Shown here: one piece after another, positions 1 through 6,791 of the stretch
How the letters are laid out: each line of letters starts with the position of its first letter
Position numbering within the stretch: the first letter of the stretch is position 1
Translations under genes and position numbers: made by a program
Notes under the pieces: model-generated
Told to the model about the DNA's origin: nothing
Databases searched by the model: none
What the model saw: the letters and a program-made list of their open reading frames with translations, nothing else
Assembly (NCBI GenBank): GCA_945835085.1
Contig: CAMAIG010000082.1
Location: 1 to 6,794, forward strand
Origin: an uncultured Ruminococcus sp.
Lineage (GTDB): Bacteria; Bacillota; Clostridia; Oscillospirales; Ruminococcaceae
Direction of reading: 5' to 3'
Length of the DNA stretch: 6,794 nt

Positions 1-1198
1 CGAAAAAATAAATGAAAAGACGCAGGCAACGTATTTCTCCTTCGAAGACGCGGGTACGGGTGAAGAAGTACCCACTCTTATGAAAAACAACAAGGTGGTC
101 AGACAGTTTGAGTTCGTTACCAACATGTATTCGCCGCCTGCGTATAAGGAATACGACCCCAACGCTTTCGTAAGTATTTTCTTTTCGATATTCTTCGGGT
201 TTATTATGGCGGATATCGGGTACGGAATACTGTTGGCTCTCGGCGGATTGTTCCTCGCAAGTCGCAAAAAACGCGACACGGGTATGCGCAGACTGATGTA
301 TATCATCGGTATCGGCGGTCTATTTACCATTCTTTTCGGAATAATGTTCGGAGATCTCGGACAGGGCTTTCTCCTTATAATCCTCGGCATCGTGCTGTGG
401 AAATGGAAGAAGATGACTCTGGGACGCATCATGAAGCGGCTGGGAGTTTCGTCCATGATATTCGGAACGCTTTACGGCAGCGTGTTCGGCTACGAGGAGC
501 TGCTGGATCCCGTTTATGAATCCATGGGCATCACATTCCTGCCCTTCAAGGCGATACACAGCATTAATACCGTGCTTTATGCCGCCATAGGCATAGGAAT
601 TGCGATAATCATCATATCCGTGCTTGTGAATATTTTCATGGGTTTAAAGGATAAGGATTATACCCGAGCGCTTTTCTCAAATAACGGAGTGGCAGGTCTG
701 GTGTTCTATGTTTCACTGCTCATGCTGCTGCTGGGCGGAGTGCTGGGACTGAATGTGGGCGGCTCTGTTTATGTGATATGCCTCATAGTTCTCCCGCTTG
801 TGATAATGTTTCTCAGCGAGCCTCTTGGTGAGCTTTGCAGGGGCAAGGGATTTCATATCCACGGCAGCCTGGGAGATTTTGCGGCGGCAAGCTTCTTTGA
901 ATGCTTTGAGTATCTGCTGGGATATGCTACAAACACACTGTCCTTTGTAAGAGTGGGAGGATTTGTTCTGAGCCATGCGGGAATGATGTCCGTTGTGCTT
1001 TCCCTTGCGGAGATGTCGGGCAATCTTTCGCCTGTGGTAATGGTTTTGGGAAACCTGTTTGTTATGTGCCTTGAAGGACTTCTCGTGGGCATTCAGGTGC
1101 TGAGGCTTGAATTCTATGAGATGTTTTCCAGATACTACAAGGGCGGCGGAAAAGCCTTCACCCCTGTTACTATCAATTATGATGAGATGATCGAATAA
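1..1198 (+). CDS. ntpI: V-type ATPase subunit I (a-subunit), 5'-truncated by window edge
   Basis: Membrane stator subunit that forms the ion half-channels against the K ring and anchors the peripheral stalks. The frame is open from base 2, with no start in view, so the N-terminal soluble arm (about 250 residues in this family) lies outside; 398 residues are visible. The first visible part reads into the family hallmark ending in FEFVTNMYSPPAYKEYDPNAF (bases 107-169), followed by about eight hydrophobic segments. The conserved channel region is clear: SFFECFEYLLGYATNTLSFV and then the essential Arg (bases 950-952) in SFVRVGGFVLSHAG, and near the end EGLLVGIQVLRLEFYEMFSRYY. The ATG at 80 is internal to this conserved region and not the true start. 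The stop at 1196-1198 is followed 27 nt later by K. Identity is very sure. Confidence 0.96.
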   Translation, partial: EKINEKTQATYFSFEDAGTGEEVPTLMKNNKVVRQFEFVTNMYSPPAYKEYDPNAFVSIFFSIFFGFIMADIGYGILLALGGLFLASRKKRDTGMRRLMYIIGIGGLFTILFGIMFGDLGQGFLLIILGIVLWKWKKMTLGRIMKRLGVSSMIFGTLYGSVFGYEELLDPVYESMGITFLPFKAIHSINTVLYAAIGIGIAIIIISVLVNIFMGLKDKDYTRALFSNNGVAGLVFYVSLLMLLLGGVLGLNVGGSVYVICLIVLPLVIMFLSEPLGELCRGKGFHIHGSLGDFAAASFFECFEYLLGYATNTLSFVRVGGFVLSHAGMMSVVLSLAEMSGNLSPVVMVLGNLFVMCLEGLLVGIQVLRLEFYEMFSRYYKGGGKAFTPVTINYDEMIE

Positions 1199-1217
1199 AT
1201 TTTTTATAAAACGGAGG
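1197..1217 (+). promoter_or_regulatory. U-rich leader and strong ribosome site for the proteolipid gene
   Basis: The short I-K gap holds a run of T (TTTTTT at 1200-1205), then ATAAAA and a near-perfect Shine-Dalgarno CGGAGG at 1212-1217, 8 nt before the ATG at 1226. An A/T-rich, unstructured leader before a strong ribosome site resembles the translation-enhancing leader of the E. coli F-type c-subunit gene, whose product is also needed in many copies. The enhancer role is inference; the ribosome site is directly visible. Confidence 0.6.
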
Positions 1218-1225
1218 AAATCAAA

Positions 1226-1654
1226 ATGTATATCTTTTTACTTCCCGCAGCTATCGTTGCGCTTCTCGCACTTCCCGTAATTTCCAGGATCAAGAACTTT
1301 ACCGACGGAACAAAATGCAGAAATGCCATCATCGGAAATCTCTGCACTTTCTTCGGCATAATGCTTCTGGCAGTTATACTTCCCATGGGCGGATTCGTAT
1401 CTGCCGAGGTAGTTGAGGAAACAGCAGGAGTAATAAGCTCCGCAGGCATGGGATATCTTGCGGCAGCGCTTGCAGTTGGACTTGGTTCCATCGGCTGCGG
1501 CATCGCCGTTGCAAATGCAGCTCCCGCAGCTATCGGTGCAGTTGCAGAGGAGCCTTCCTGCTTCGGTAAGGCAATGATCTTCGTTGCACTTGGCGAGGGC
1601 GTTGCGCTTTATGGCTTCCTTATCGCATTTCTTATAATTCAGGCAGTGGGCTGA
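1226..1654 (+). CDS. ntpK: V-type ATPase subunit K, rotor-ring proteolipid (c-like)
   Basis: Ion-carrying rotor subunit; several copies form the membrane ring that turns against subunit I. The 142 residues form two helical hairpins: helix 1 about 1-20, helix 2 about 37-59, helix 3 about 70-98, helix 4 about 115-140. The second hairpin is the conserved one, with the Gly/Ala-rich helix 3 (GLGSIGCGIAVANAAPAAIG), the loop AEEPSCFGKA, and the ion-binding carboxylate E124 in FVALGEGVALYGFL. The first hairpin has no membrane carboxylate, so each protomer carries one ion site per four helices. The usual Na+-ligand glutamine of helix 3, known from Enterococcus hirae NtpK, is not seen at the aligned position, which leans towards H+ but does not prove it. 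The ATG has a GGAGG 8 nt upstream and gives a protein that begins directly in helix 1. Followed by F after 15 nt. Confidence 0.95.
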   Translation: MYIFLLPAAIVALLALPVISRIKNFTDGTKCRNAIIGNLCTFFGIMLLAVILPMGGFVSAEVVEETAGVISSAGMGYLAAALAVGLGSIGCGIAVANAAPAAIGAVAEEPSCFGKAMIFVALGEGVALYGFLIAFLIIQAVG

Positions 1655-1669
1655 TACCGGAGAAGCAGC

Positions 1670-1978
1670 ATGAAATTTTTTCTGATAAGCGATAACGTGG
1701 ATACTATCACGGGAATGCGTCTTGCGGGTATCGAGGGCGTTCTTGCCCATACTGCCGAGGAAACGGAAAAGGTCCTGCTTGAAGCAATGGAGGACAGGGA
1801 TATCGCTGTAATACTTATGACCGAAAAGCTTATATCTCTCATTGAGGATAAGGTTAATGAGCTGAAGCTCAGCCGTCCCTCCCCGATAATATCCGAGATA
1901 CCCGACCGTCATGCCACAGTTGACGTGACAGCGTCCATATCACGTTATGTTCAGGACGCCATAGGCATCAGACTATGA
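1670..1978 (+). CDS. ntpG: V-type ATPase subunit F (central stalk)
   Basis: Small cytoplasmic subunit that binds the D shaft and tunes rotation and ATPase activity. The 102 residues match the usual family length (about 100-110). Visible signatures are the Rossmann-like N-terminus KFFLISDNVDTITGMRLAGI (2-21), the second strand IAVILMTEKLIS (45-56), PIISEIPDR (72-80), and the C-terminal helix SRYVQDAIGIRL, which in this family ends in a GVR/GIR-type tail. GGAGAAG at 1659-1665 lies 4-5 nt before the ATG. The gene lies 15 nt after K. In Enterococcus and Thermus operons this gene sits after E and C; here it precedes E and no C gene is next to it. Its last codons (from 1964) are almost repeated 147 nt downstream. 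The symbol follows the E. hirae ntp scheme, where subunit F is NtpG. Confidence 0.93.
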   Translation: MKFFLISDNVDTITGMRLAGIEGVLAHTAEETEKVLLEAMEDRDIAVILMTEKLISLIEDKVNELKLSRPSPIISEIPDRHATVDVTASISRYVQDAIGIRL

Positions 1979-1982
1979 TACC
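1964..1982 (+). repeat. Left copy of 19-nt imperfect direct repeat (3' end of subunit F gene)
   Basis: GGCATCAGACTATGATACC here covers the last four F codons, the TGA stop and four bases after it. It matches 17 of 19 bases with 2111-2129 (GGCATCAGGCTATGATGCC). Both copies can fold as a 7-bp hairpin with a 5-nt loop, but this copy has one C/A mismatch in the stem. The two copies bracket a 128-nt stretch (1983-2110) that has no counterpart in the other gene junctions, as expected if that stretch was inserted or the gene end was duplicated. Confidence 0.6.
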
Positions 1983-2004
1983 GCAGTTAAAATAATGAGC
2001 CGAA

Positions 2005-2073
2005 CAGAAGATCCATTTGCATAATATGACTTCAATACTAACGTTATCGAGCCACAAAACAAAGGGATCTCTG
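2005..2073 (+). repeat. Long imperfect inverted repeat in F-E spacer
   Basis: Bases 2005-2019 (CAG-A-AGATCC-A-TTTG) can pair with 2060-2073 (CAAA-G-GGATCT-CTG). This gives 13 base pairs with one bulged A (2008) and one A/G mismatch (2015/2064). The 40-nt apical part (2020-2059) contains the palindrome TAACGTTA at 2039-2046. There is no T tract after it, so it is not an intrinsic terminator. It may be the left half of the structured element that continues to about 2137. Confidence 0.45.
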
Positions 2074-2166
2074 CTATCTCGCCAACGAGTTGGCTTCAGC
2101 GACACGCTGAGGCATCAGGCTATGATGCCCTACAGGGAAAAGAAAAATCATCACCGGAAGGAATGA
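2026..2166 (+). CDS. Possible small ORF (46 codons) through the structured spacer; doubtful
   Basis: An ATG at 2026 opens a frame of 46 codons ending in TGA at 2164-2166, 4 nt before the TTG start of subunit E. The product would be basic (10 Lys/Arg and 4 His against 3 acidic residues), beginning MTSILTLSSHK and ending MPYREKKNHHRKE. No convincing ribosome site precedes the ATG at 2026. Internal ATGs at 2122 and 2125 have a weak GAGG (2109-2112) and would give a peptide of 13-14 residues. I recognise no domain. The frame is open across all four hairpins, which is notable but could be chance at this length. Options are a leader peptide coupled to E, coding-compatible repeat DNA, or no gene at all. 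Confidence 0.2.
   Translation: MTSILTLSSHKTKGSLLSRQRVGFSDTLRHQAMMPYREKKNHHRKE
2081..2137 (+). repeat. Cluster of four perfect hairpins packed end to end
   Basis: Four perfect inverted repeats follow each other with almost no unpaired bases. They are GCCAAC-GA-GTTGGC (2081-2094), TCAGCG-ACA-CGCTGA (2096-2110), GGCATCA-GGCTA-TGATGCC (2111-2129) and CCCT-AC-AGGG (2128-2137, sharing two bases with the third). This is typical of a palindromic repeat element or a structured RNA, not of a random spacer. It lies about 20 nt upstream of the ribosome site of the E gene and has no T tract. The function is unknown. A dispersed REP- or MITE-like repeat is the first hypothesis; a cis-acting RNA controlling E translation or mRNA processing is the second. 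Confidence 0.65.
2111..2129 (+). repeat. Right copy of 19-nt imperfect direct repeat
   Basis: This copy matches 17/19 bases of 1964-1982. The difference A to G at position 17 of the repeat restores a C-G pair, so this copy folds as a perfect 7-bp hairpin, while the gene-end copy has a mismatch. It is also the third of the four tandem hairpins. The spacing between the two copies is 147 nt start to start. Confidence 0.6.
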
Positions 2167-2173
2167 TATTTTG
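2156..2173 (+). promoter_or_regulatory. Ribosome site that fixes the TTG start of subunit E
   Basis: GGAAGGA at 2156-2162 lies 8 nt before TTG at 2171. The ATG at 2163 is in a different frame, and no ATG or GTG exists in the E frame between the upstream stop (2123-2125) and this TTG. The TTG therefore decides the start. Confidence 0.8.
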
Positions 2174-2764
2174 GATAATGAAAAGGAAAAGCTGGAACGC
2201 TTCATCAGTGCGGTAAATTCCTCTGCCGATAAGCAGGTGAAGGAGATACTTGACGACGCCCGCCGTGAGGAGGAGCGTATAATCACCACCGCCTCCGCCG
2301 CTGCCGAAGAAGCAAGACAGCGCTATCTTAACGATAATCTCAAAATGACCTCGGGCAAATATGTCAGAATGGTTTCTAAGGCAGAGCTTGATATGAAAAA
2401 GAAGGTGCTTCTTTGCCGTGAAGAGCTGACAAAGGAGCTTTTTGACAAGGTGACCGACAGGATAAGCCGTTTCAGAGCCACCGATGAATATGCTGAGCTT
2501 ATTATAAAAATGCTTTCCGAGGAGAATGACCTTGACAGCGCTCAGGTGTTCCTTTCTCCCGAGGATATCTCCCTTGCAGATAAGATCATAAAGGGTCTTG
2601 GCAGGGATATCAGCATAAGCTCTGACGAAACCATTAAGCTTGGAGGATTTTACATTCTCCGAAGCGACAAGGGTACTATAAATGACAGGACCTTTGACTG
2701 CGCTATGAGAGAGCAGCACAGCCTGTTTGCGTCAAAAAATCTCACATTGGGACAGGAGGCGTAA
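2171..2764 (+). CDS. ntpE: V-type ATPase subunit E (peripheral stalk)
   Basis: Stator subunit that, with a small partner (G/H type), forms the peripheral stalks holding the A3B3 head to subunit I. It has 197 residues, close to the family norm of about 190-200. Residues 1-100 are charged and heptad-like, rich in Glu, Lys, Arg and Ala (DARREEERIITTASAAAEEA at 29-48), as expected for the long coiled-coil arm. The C-terminal globular domain, about 105-190, includes the family-type strand LGGFYILRSDKGTINDRTFD (157-176). Translation starts at TTG 2171 and the stop lies only 3 nt before the A start, so E and A are probably translationally coupled. The gene follows a 192-nt structured spacer, the only long gap in the operon. 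Stalk subunits diverge quickly, so the call rests on architecture, length and position as well as motifs. Confidence 0.9.
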   Translation: MDNEKEKLERFISAVNSSADKQVKEILDDARREEERIITTASAAAEEARQRYLNDNLKMTSGKYVRMVSKAELDMKKKVLLCREELTKELFDKVTDRISRFRATDEYAELIIKMLSEENDLDSAQVFLSPEDISLADKIIKGLGRDISISSDETIKLGGFYILRSDKGTINDRTFDCAMREQHSLFASKNLTLGQEA

Positions 2765-2770
2765 AGGGTG
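2754..2770 (+). promoter_or_regulatory. Ribosome site and GTG start of subunit A
   Basis: A perfect AGGAGG at 2754-2759, inside the last codons of E, lies 8 nt before GTG at 2768. The GTG start gives the expected beta-barrel N-terminus [15 protein letters not shown], so it is chosen over any later ATG such as 2831. Confidence 0.85.
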
Positions 2771-4537
2771 AATACAGTATATTCCATAAACGGTCCTGTA
2801 GTTAAGGTCAAGGACACCTCCGATTTTTCCATGCTGGAAATGGTTTATGTGGGTTCAAAGCACCTTATCGGAGAGGTCATCGGAGTTAATTCCGAGGAAA
2901 CTACCATTCAGGTCTATGAGGTCACCACGGGAATGCGTCCCGGCGAGCCTGTAACAGGCACAGGCGCTCCCGTATCGGCAGCTTTGGGACCCGGAATAAT
3001 TTCAAACATCTTTGACGGTATCGAAAGACCACTTAAAAAAATAGAGGAGCTTAGCGGTGCTTATGTTTCCAAAGGCTCAAATGTTGACAGCCTTGACGGG
3101 GAAAAGAAATGGCAGGTAACTGTTAAGGTAAGTGCAGGGGATAAGCTCAGTTCCGGGGATATCTATGCCGTATGCCCCGAAACGCCCATTGTGGAGCATC
3201 GCTGCATGGTGCCTCCTTCAATGAGCGGCGAGGTCATTTTTGCAGCTCCCGACGGTGAGTACACCATTAACGATGTTGTCTGCAAAATAAAGTCAGCAGA
3301 CGGAAATATCCATGAACTGACCCTCTGCCAGAAATGGCCAATAAAGCAGGCAAGACCCTTTAACAAGCGCCTTCCCATAGACCGTCCCCTTATAACGGGT
3401 CAGCGTGTTATCGACACTATCCTGCCTATCGCAAAGGGCGGTACTGCCGCTGTTCCCGGTGGCTTCGGCACGGGCAAGACCATGACCCAGCATCAGCTTG
3501 CAAAATGGTGTGACGCCGATATCATCGTATATATCGGCTGCGGCGAGCGTGGAAATGAAATGACTCAGGTGCTTGAGGAATTCTCGGGGCTTATCGACCC
3601 GAAAACAAACCGTCCCCTTACCGACAGAACAGTTCTTATCGCCAATACCTCCAATATGCCCGTTGCAGCCCGTGAGGCTTCCATATACACGGGTATAACC
3701 ATTGCCGAGTATTACCGTGATATGGGCTATCATATTGCGATAATGGCAGACTCTACCTCCCGATGGGCAGAGGCTCTCCGTGAAATAAGCGGCCGTCTTG
3801 AGGAAATGCCTGCGGAAGAGGGATTTCCTGCATATCTGCCCTCACGCCTTGCGGAATTCTATGAGCGTGCAGGCTATGTTGAGAGTCTTAACGGAAAAGA
3901 GGGAAGCGTTACCATAATCGGTGCGGTTTCTCCTCAGGGTTCGGACTTTTCCGAGCCTGTTACACAGAATACAAAGAGATTTGTCCGCTGCTTCTGGGCG
4001 CTGGATAAGTCCCTTGCATACGCCCGTCATTATCCCGCTATCAACTGGAACAACAGCTATTCCGAATATACGGACGATCTGGGCGAATATTACTACAAGA
4101 ACGTTGACAAGGATTTTCTCCTCTGCCGCCGCCGAATATCCTCCATGCTTATCGAGGAAAATAAGCTTATGGAGATAGTCAAGCTCATAGGTGCAGATGT
4201 CCTTCCCGACGATCAGAAGCTTATCATTGAGGCTGCCCGGGTTATCAGAGTAGGATTTCTCCAGCAGAATGCATATCATAAGGACGATACCTATGTGCCC
4301 CTGTCAAAGCAGTTCAAGATGATGCAGACGATACTGAAGCTCTATGACGAATGCCGCAGGGCAGTTGATAAGAGCGTCCCCCTTTCAAAAGTACTCTCCA
4401 CGGGCATATTTGAAAAGGTTATAAAGATGAAATACGATATCCCCAATGACAAGCCCGAGCTGTTCCGTGACCTTGATGTGGAGATCGAGCAGACTGTAAG
4501 GAAAGTCGTAAGAAAATACGAAAGCGAGGCAAGATAA
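2768..4537 (+). CDS. ntpA: V-type ATPase catalytic subunit A
   Basis: Catalytic subunit of the A3B3 head, cytoplasmic; couples ATP hydrolysis or synthesis to shaft rotation (EC 7.1.2.2 for H+, 7.2.2.1 for Na+). It has 589 residues, within the usual 575-600. N-terminal beta-barrel about 1-70 ([18 protein letters not shown]), then the A-specific bulge region about 110-190, then the nucleotide domain. Walker A is GGFGTGKT at 231-238 with K237. The catalytic Glu is E260 in GCGERGNEM. The Walker B/sensor stretch is [20 protein letters not shown] with D328. [10 protein letters not shown] at 423-432 fits the alpha/beta ATPase signature. The C-terminal helical bundle follows to the end. All key residues are present, so the enzyme looks active. 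GTG start with AGGAGG; the stop overlaps the B start as TAATG, suggesting coupled A and B synthesis for the 3:3 head. Confidence 0.98.
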   Translation: MNTVYSINGPVVKVKDTSDFSMLEMVYVGSKHLIGEVIGVNSEETTIQVYEVTTGMRPGEPVTGTGAPVSAALGPGIISNIFDGIERPLKKIEELSGAYVSKGSNVDSLDGEKKWQVTVKVSAGDKLSSGDIYAVCPETPIVEHRCMVPPSMSGEVIFAAPDGEYTINDVVCKIKSADGNIHELTLCQKWPIKQARPFNKRLPIDRPLITGQRVIDTILPIAKGGTAAVPGGFGTGKTMTQHQLAKWCDADIIVYIGCGERGNEMTQVLEEFSGLIDPKTNRPLTDRTVLIANTSNMPVAAREASIYTGITIAEYYRDMGYHIAIMADSTSRWAEALREISGRLEEMPAEEGFPAYLPSRLAEFYERAGYVESLNGKEGSVTIIGAVSPQGSDFSEPVTQNTKRFVRCFWALDKSLAYARHYPAINWNNSYSEYTDDLGEYYYKNVDKDFLLCRRRISSMLIEENKLMEIVKLIGADVLPDDQKLIIEAARVIRVGFLQQNAYHKDDTYVPLSKQFKMMQTILKLYDECRRAVDKSVPLSKVLSTGIFEKVIKMKYDIPNDKPELFRDLDVEIEQTVRKVVRKYESEAR

Positions 4538-5934
4538 TGGCTGTACAGTATCTTGGTCTGAAGGAAATAAACGGCCCTCTTATCGCCCTTGACAACGTTG
4601 CGGGCATTGCCTACGACGAGGTTGCCGAGATCACTCTTTCCGACGGCTCTGTGAGAACGGGAAGGGTGGTACAGATAGACGGCTCCCGTGCAGTGCTGCA
4701 GGTTTTTGAGGGAACGAGAGGACTTTCTCTCAAAAACACAAAGACTAAATTTGCGGGAAAACCTATGGAAATGGCTCTTTCCGAGGAGCTTCTGGGAAGA
4801 GTTCTGAGCGGTGCGGGAAAGCCTATCGACGGGCTTGGAGATATCTATGCGGAAAAATATGCGGATATAAACGGCAGACCTCTTAATCCCGTTTCCCGTT
4901 CATATCCGAGAAACTATATCAATACGGGCATTTCTTCCATCGACGCACTTACAACTCTTATCCGTGGGCAGAAGCTCCCCATTTTCTCGGGCTCGGGACT
5001 TTCTCACAATAAGCTTGCGGTACAGATTGTAAGGCAGGCAAAGATCGCTGAGGACAGCGGTCAGGAGTTTGCGGTGGTATTTGCCGCAATGGGCGTTAAG
5101 AACGACGTGGCGGATTATTTCAGAAAAAGCTTTGAGGAAAGCGGCGTTCTCCAGAAGGTAGTAATGTTCCTGAACCTCTCAAACGACCCTATCATCGAGA
5201 GAATTCTTACACCTAAATGCGCTCTTACCGCAGCGGAGTATCTTGCATTTGAAAAGAATATGCATATTCTTGTTATCCTTACGGATATGACAAGCTATGC
5301 GGAGGCTCTGAGAGAGTTTTCCTCTTCAAAGGGTGAGATACCCGGTAGAAAGGGCTATCCCGGATATCTTTATTCGGACCTTGCTTCTATTTATGAGAGA
5401 GCGGGAGTTATCGAAGGCTCGGAGGGCTCCGTTACGCAGATACCGATCCTTACCATGCCCAATGACGATATAACCCATCCTATCCCCGACCTTACGGGAT
5501 ATATCACCGAGGGACAGATAGTTCTTGACAGACGTCTTGACCAGAACGGAGTTTATCCGCCTGTTTCGGTGCTGCCAAGCCTTTCCCGACTTATGAAGGA
5601 CGGCATCGGCGAGGGATATACCCGCTCCGATCATTCCGACTGTGCAAACCAGCTTTTTGCCGCATATGCAAAGGTGCAGGACGCACGTTCACTGGCTTCG
5701 GTAATCGGCGAGGACGAGCTTTCGCCTCTGGATAAATCCTATCTGCGCTTTGGCAGGCTCTTTGAGAAATATTTTCTTTCCCAGGGCTTTGATGAGAACC
5801 GCTCCATTGATGAAACTCTCGATCTGGGCTGGGCGCTTCTGTCATCACTGCCCCGTTCCGCACTGGACCGTGTGGACGACAAGCTGCTTGATATCAAGTA
5901 CGATCCCGATAAGGCTGCGGCTTTTGAGGACTGA
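4537..5934 (+). CDS. ntpB: V-type ATPase non-catalytic subunit B
   Basis: Forms the A3B3 ring with A and supplies the arginine finger to the catalytic site. The 465 residues match the family (about 455-480). N-terminal beta-barrel about 1-75 ([20 protein letters not shown]). The P-loop position carries the degenerate SGSGLSHN (151-158) without the Lys-Thr of Walker A, which is normal for B and not damage. Other B hallmarks are [20 protein letters not shown] and the following [20 protein letters not shown], then [15 protein letters not shown] (314-328), and [19 protein letters not shown] with arginine finger R351. The ATG shares its A with the stop codon of subunit A (TAATG), and GAGG lies at 4526-4529, 7 nt upstream. 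Subunit D follows after 25 nt. Confidence 0.98.
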   Translation: MAVQYLGLKEINGPLIALDNVAGIAYDEVAEITLSDGSVRTGRVVQIDGSRAVLQVFEGTRGLSLKNTKTKFAGKPMEMALSEELLGRVLSGAGKPIDGLGDIYAEKYADINGRPLNPVSRSYPRNYINTGISSIDALTTLIRGQKLPIFSGSGLSHNKLAVQIVRQAKIAEDSGQEFAVVFAAMGVKNDVADYFRKSFEESGVLQKVVMFLNLSNDPIIERILTPKCALTAAEYLAFEKNMHILVILTDMTSYAEALREFSSSKGEIPGRKGYPGYLYSDLASIYERAGVIEGSEGSVTQIPILTMPNDDITHPIPDLTGYITEGQIVLDRRLDQNGVYPPVSVLPSLSRLMKDGIGEGYTRSDHSDCANQLFAAYAKVQDARSLASVIGEDELSPLDKSYLRFGRLFEKYFLSQGFDENRSIDETLDLGWALLSSLPRSALDRVDDKLLDIKYDPDKAAAFED

Positions 5935-5959
5935 TCTATTAGGAAAGGCGGTCGGATAA

Positions 5960-6640
5960 ATGGCAGATCAGGTTTTTCCTACCAAGGGCAATCTTCTGAA
6001 TGTGAAAAAATCCCTGCTTCTTGCAAAGGTCGGCTTTGACCTTCTTGACCGGAAGAGAAACGTGCTTATCCGTGAGCTTATGATGATGGTCGATGCGGCA
6101 AAAGCGCTGAGAAGCTCCATCACCGAAACGTACATGGACGCATATGCCGCACTCCAGAAGGCAAATATCACAATGGGACTTATCAGCCGTGTGGCGGAGA
6201 GTATGCCTGTTGAGGATTCCGTGAACGTGACATACAGAAGCGTAATGGGCTGCGAACTACCGAAGGTAACTCTTGAAAATTCCACAAATGCGCTTATCTA
6301 CGGCTTTGAGAATACCGACGGCAATGTTGATGTGGCATATATATCCTTTAACCGTGTAAAGCAGATGACTGCCATGCTTGCGGAGGTGGACAACAGCGTT
6401 TTCAGGCTGGCAAGCGCCATTAAAAAGACTCAGACAAGAGCCAATGCGCTGAAAAATATCGTTATCCCCAGATACGAGGAAACGGTAAAGTTCATCGAAA
6501 ACAGCCTTGAAGAAAAGGAACGTGAGGAATTTTCACGTCAGAAGGTCATCAAAGCACAGAAGGAACGGAAAAAATACAAGGGCACCGCTGCTGCGTCGGA
6601 GGTGTTTGAGGTCCCCGATGTATCTCGGTTTATGAAATAG
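5960..6640 (+). CDS. ntpD: V-type ATPase subunit D (central shaft)
   Basis: Central rotor shaft, a long antiparallel coiled coil that turns inside A3B3 and carries subunit F. It has 226 residues, in the family range of about 200-230. The N-terminal helix starts with the typical PTKGNLLNVKKSLLLAKVGF (7-26) and DLLDRKRNVLIREL. The C-terminal helix holds the counterpart of the family's RRVNALE motif, here TRANALKNIVIPRYEETVKF (159-178), then SLEEKEREEFSRQKVIKAQK. Between them a shorter, variable domain (about 80-135) is where F binds in known structures. The last 20 residues are low in conservation. AGGAAAGG at 5941-5948 is 11 nt before the ATG. It is the last gene of the operon, followed by hairpins and a T tract. 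Confidence 0.96.
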   Translation: MADQVFPTKGNLLNVKKSLLLAKVGFDLLDRKRNVLIRELMMMVDAAKALRSSITETYMDAYAALQKANITMGLISRVAESMPVEDSVNVTYRSVMGCELPKVTLENSTNALIYGFENTDGNVDVAYISFNRVKQMTAMLAEVDNSVFRLASAIKKTQTRANALKNIVIPRYEETVKFIENSLEEKEREEFSRQKVIKAQKERKKYKGTAAASEVFEVPDVSRFMK

Positions 6641-6648
6641 TTTAAGGC

Positions 6649-6672
6649 ACACAGCAGTTTATATTGCTGTGT
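6649..6672 (+). other. Hairpin in the operon trailer, without T tract
   Basis: ACACAGCA (6649-6656) pairs perfectly with TGCTGTGT (6665-6672). Two more pairs (G/T and T/A) can close a TTAT loop, making a 10-bp stem 8 nt after the D stop codon. No T run follows, so it is unlikely to end transcription by itself. It may protect the mRNA 3' end or assist the terminator downstream. Confidence 0.55.
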
Positions 6673-6684
6673 AAGCGTATATAT

Positions 6685-6741
6685 TGAAGCAAAATTTTGC
6701 GCTGACTTTTGTTCGGCACAAAATTTGGTTTCATTTTTTTT
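6685..6741 (+). terminator. Rho-independent terminator of the ATPase operon
   Basis: TGAAGCAAAATTTTG (6685-6699) pairs with CAAAATTTGGTTTCA (6719-6733) over 15 positions with one A/G mismatch and one G/T wobble. The apical part adds GCTGA (6701-6705) with TCGGC (6713-6717). The stem is followed at once by T8 (6734-6741). It lies 45 nt after the D stop codon, in the expected place. Confidence 0.85.
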
Positions 6742-6762
6742 GAAAAAAATTCCGAAAAACTC

Positions 6763-6791
6763 TTGACTAAGGGGAAAATGTGTGGTATAAC
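6763..6791 (+). promoter_or_regulatory. Sigma-A type promoter reading out of the window
   Basis: TTGACT (6763-6768) and TATAAC (6786-6791) are separated by exactly 17 nt, with the TGG of an extended -10 (6783-6785). An A/T-rich stretch (6734-6759) upstream could act as an UP element. It follows the operon terminator, so it should start the next transcription unit, whose gene is outside the window. Confidence 0.75.

Noticed and set aside
80..1198. ATG at 80 as the start of subunit I
   Set aside because: The frame is open back to base 2 and the conserved family block spans the ATG, so the gene is cut by the window edge and starts upstream.
1238..1912. 224-codon open frame on the minus strand over K and F
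   Set aside because: It lies antisense to two clear ATPase genes, crosses their boundary, has Cys/His-rich composition without any domain, and has no supporting start signal. It is a shadow.
1983..2170. Spacer as an internal terminator or promoter
   Set aside because: None of the hairpins is followed by a T tract, and TTGCAT at 2017-2022 has no acceptable -10 at the right distance.
2163..2200. ATG at 2163 as the start of subunit E
   Set aside because: It is in a different frame from the E protein; TTG at 2171 has the well-placed GGAAGGA.
4981..5010. Damaged Walker A in subunit B
   Set aside because: SGSGLSHN lacking Lys-Thr is the normal state for non-catalytic B subunits.
5591..5863. 90-codon minus-strand frame inside B
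   Set aside because: It is antisense to conserved coding sequence with no own signals.
2768..5934. F-type ATP synthase alpha/beta pair
   Set aside because: Subunit A has the long insert and ERGNEM context of V/A-type enzymes, and the neighbours I, K, F, E and D are V/A-type subunits.
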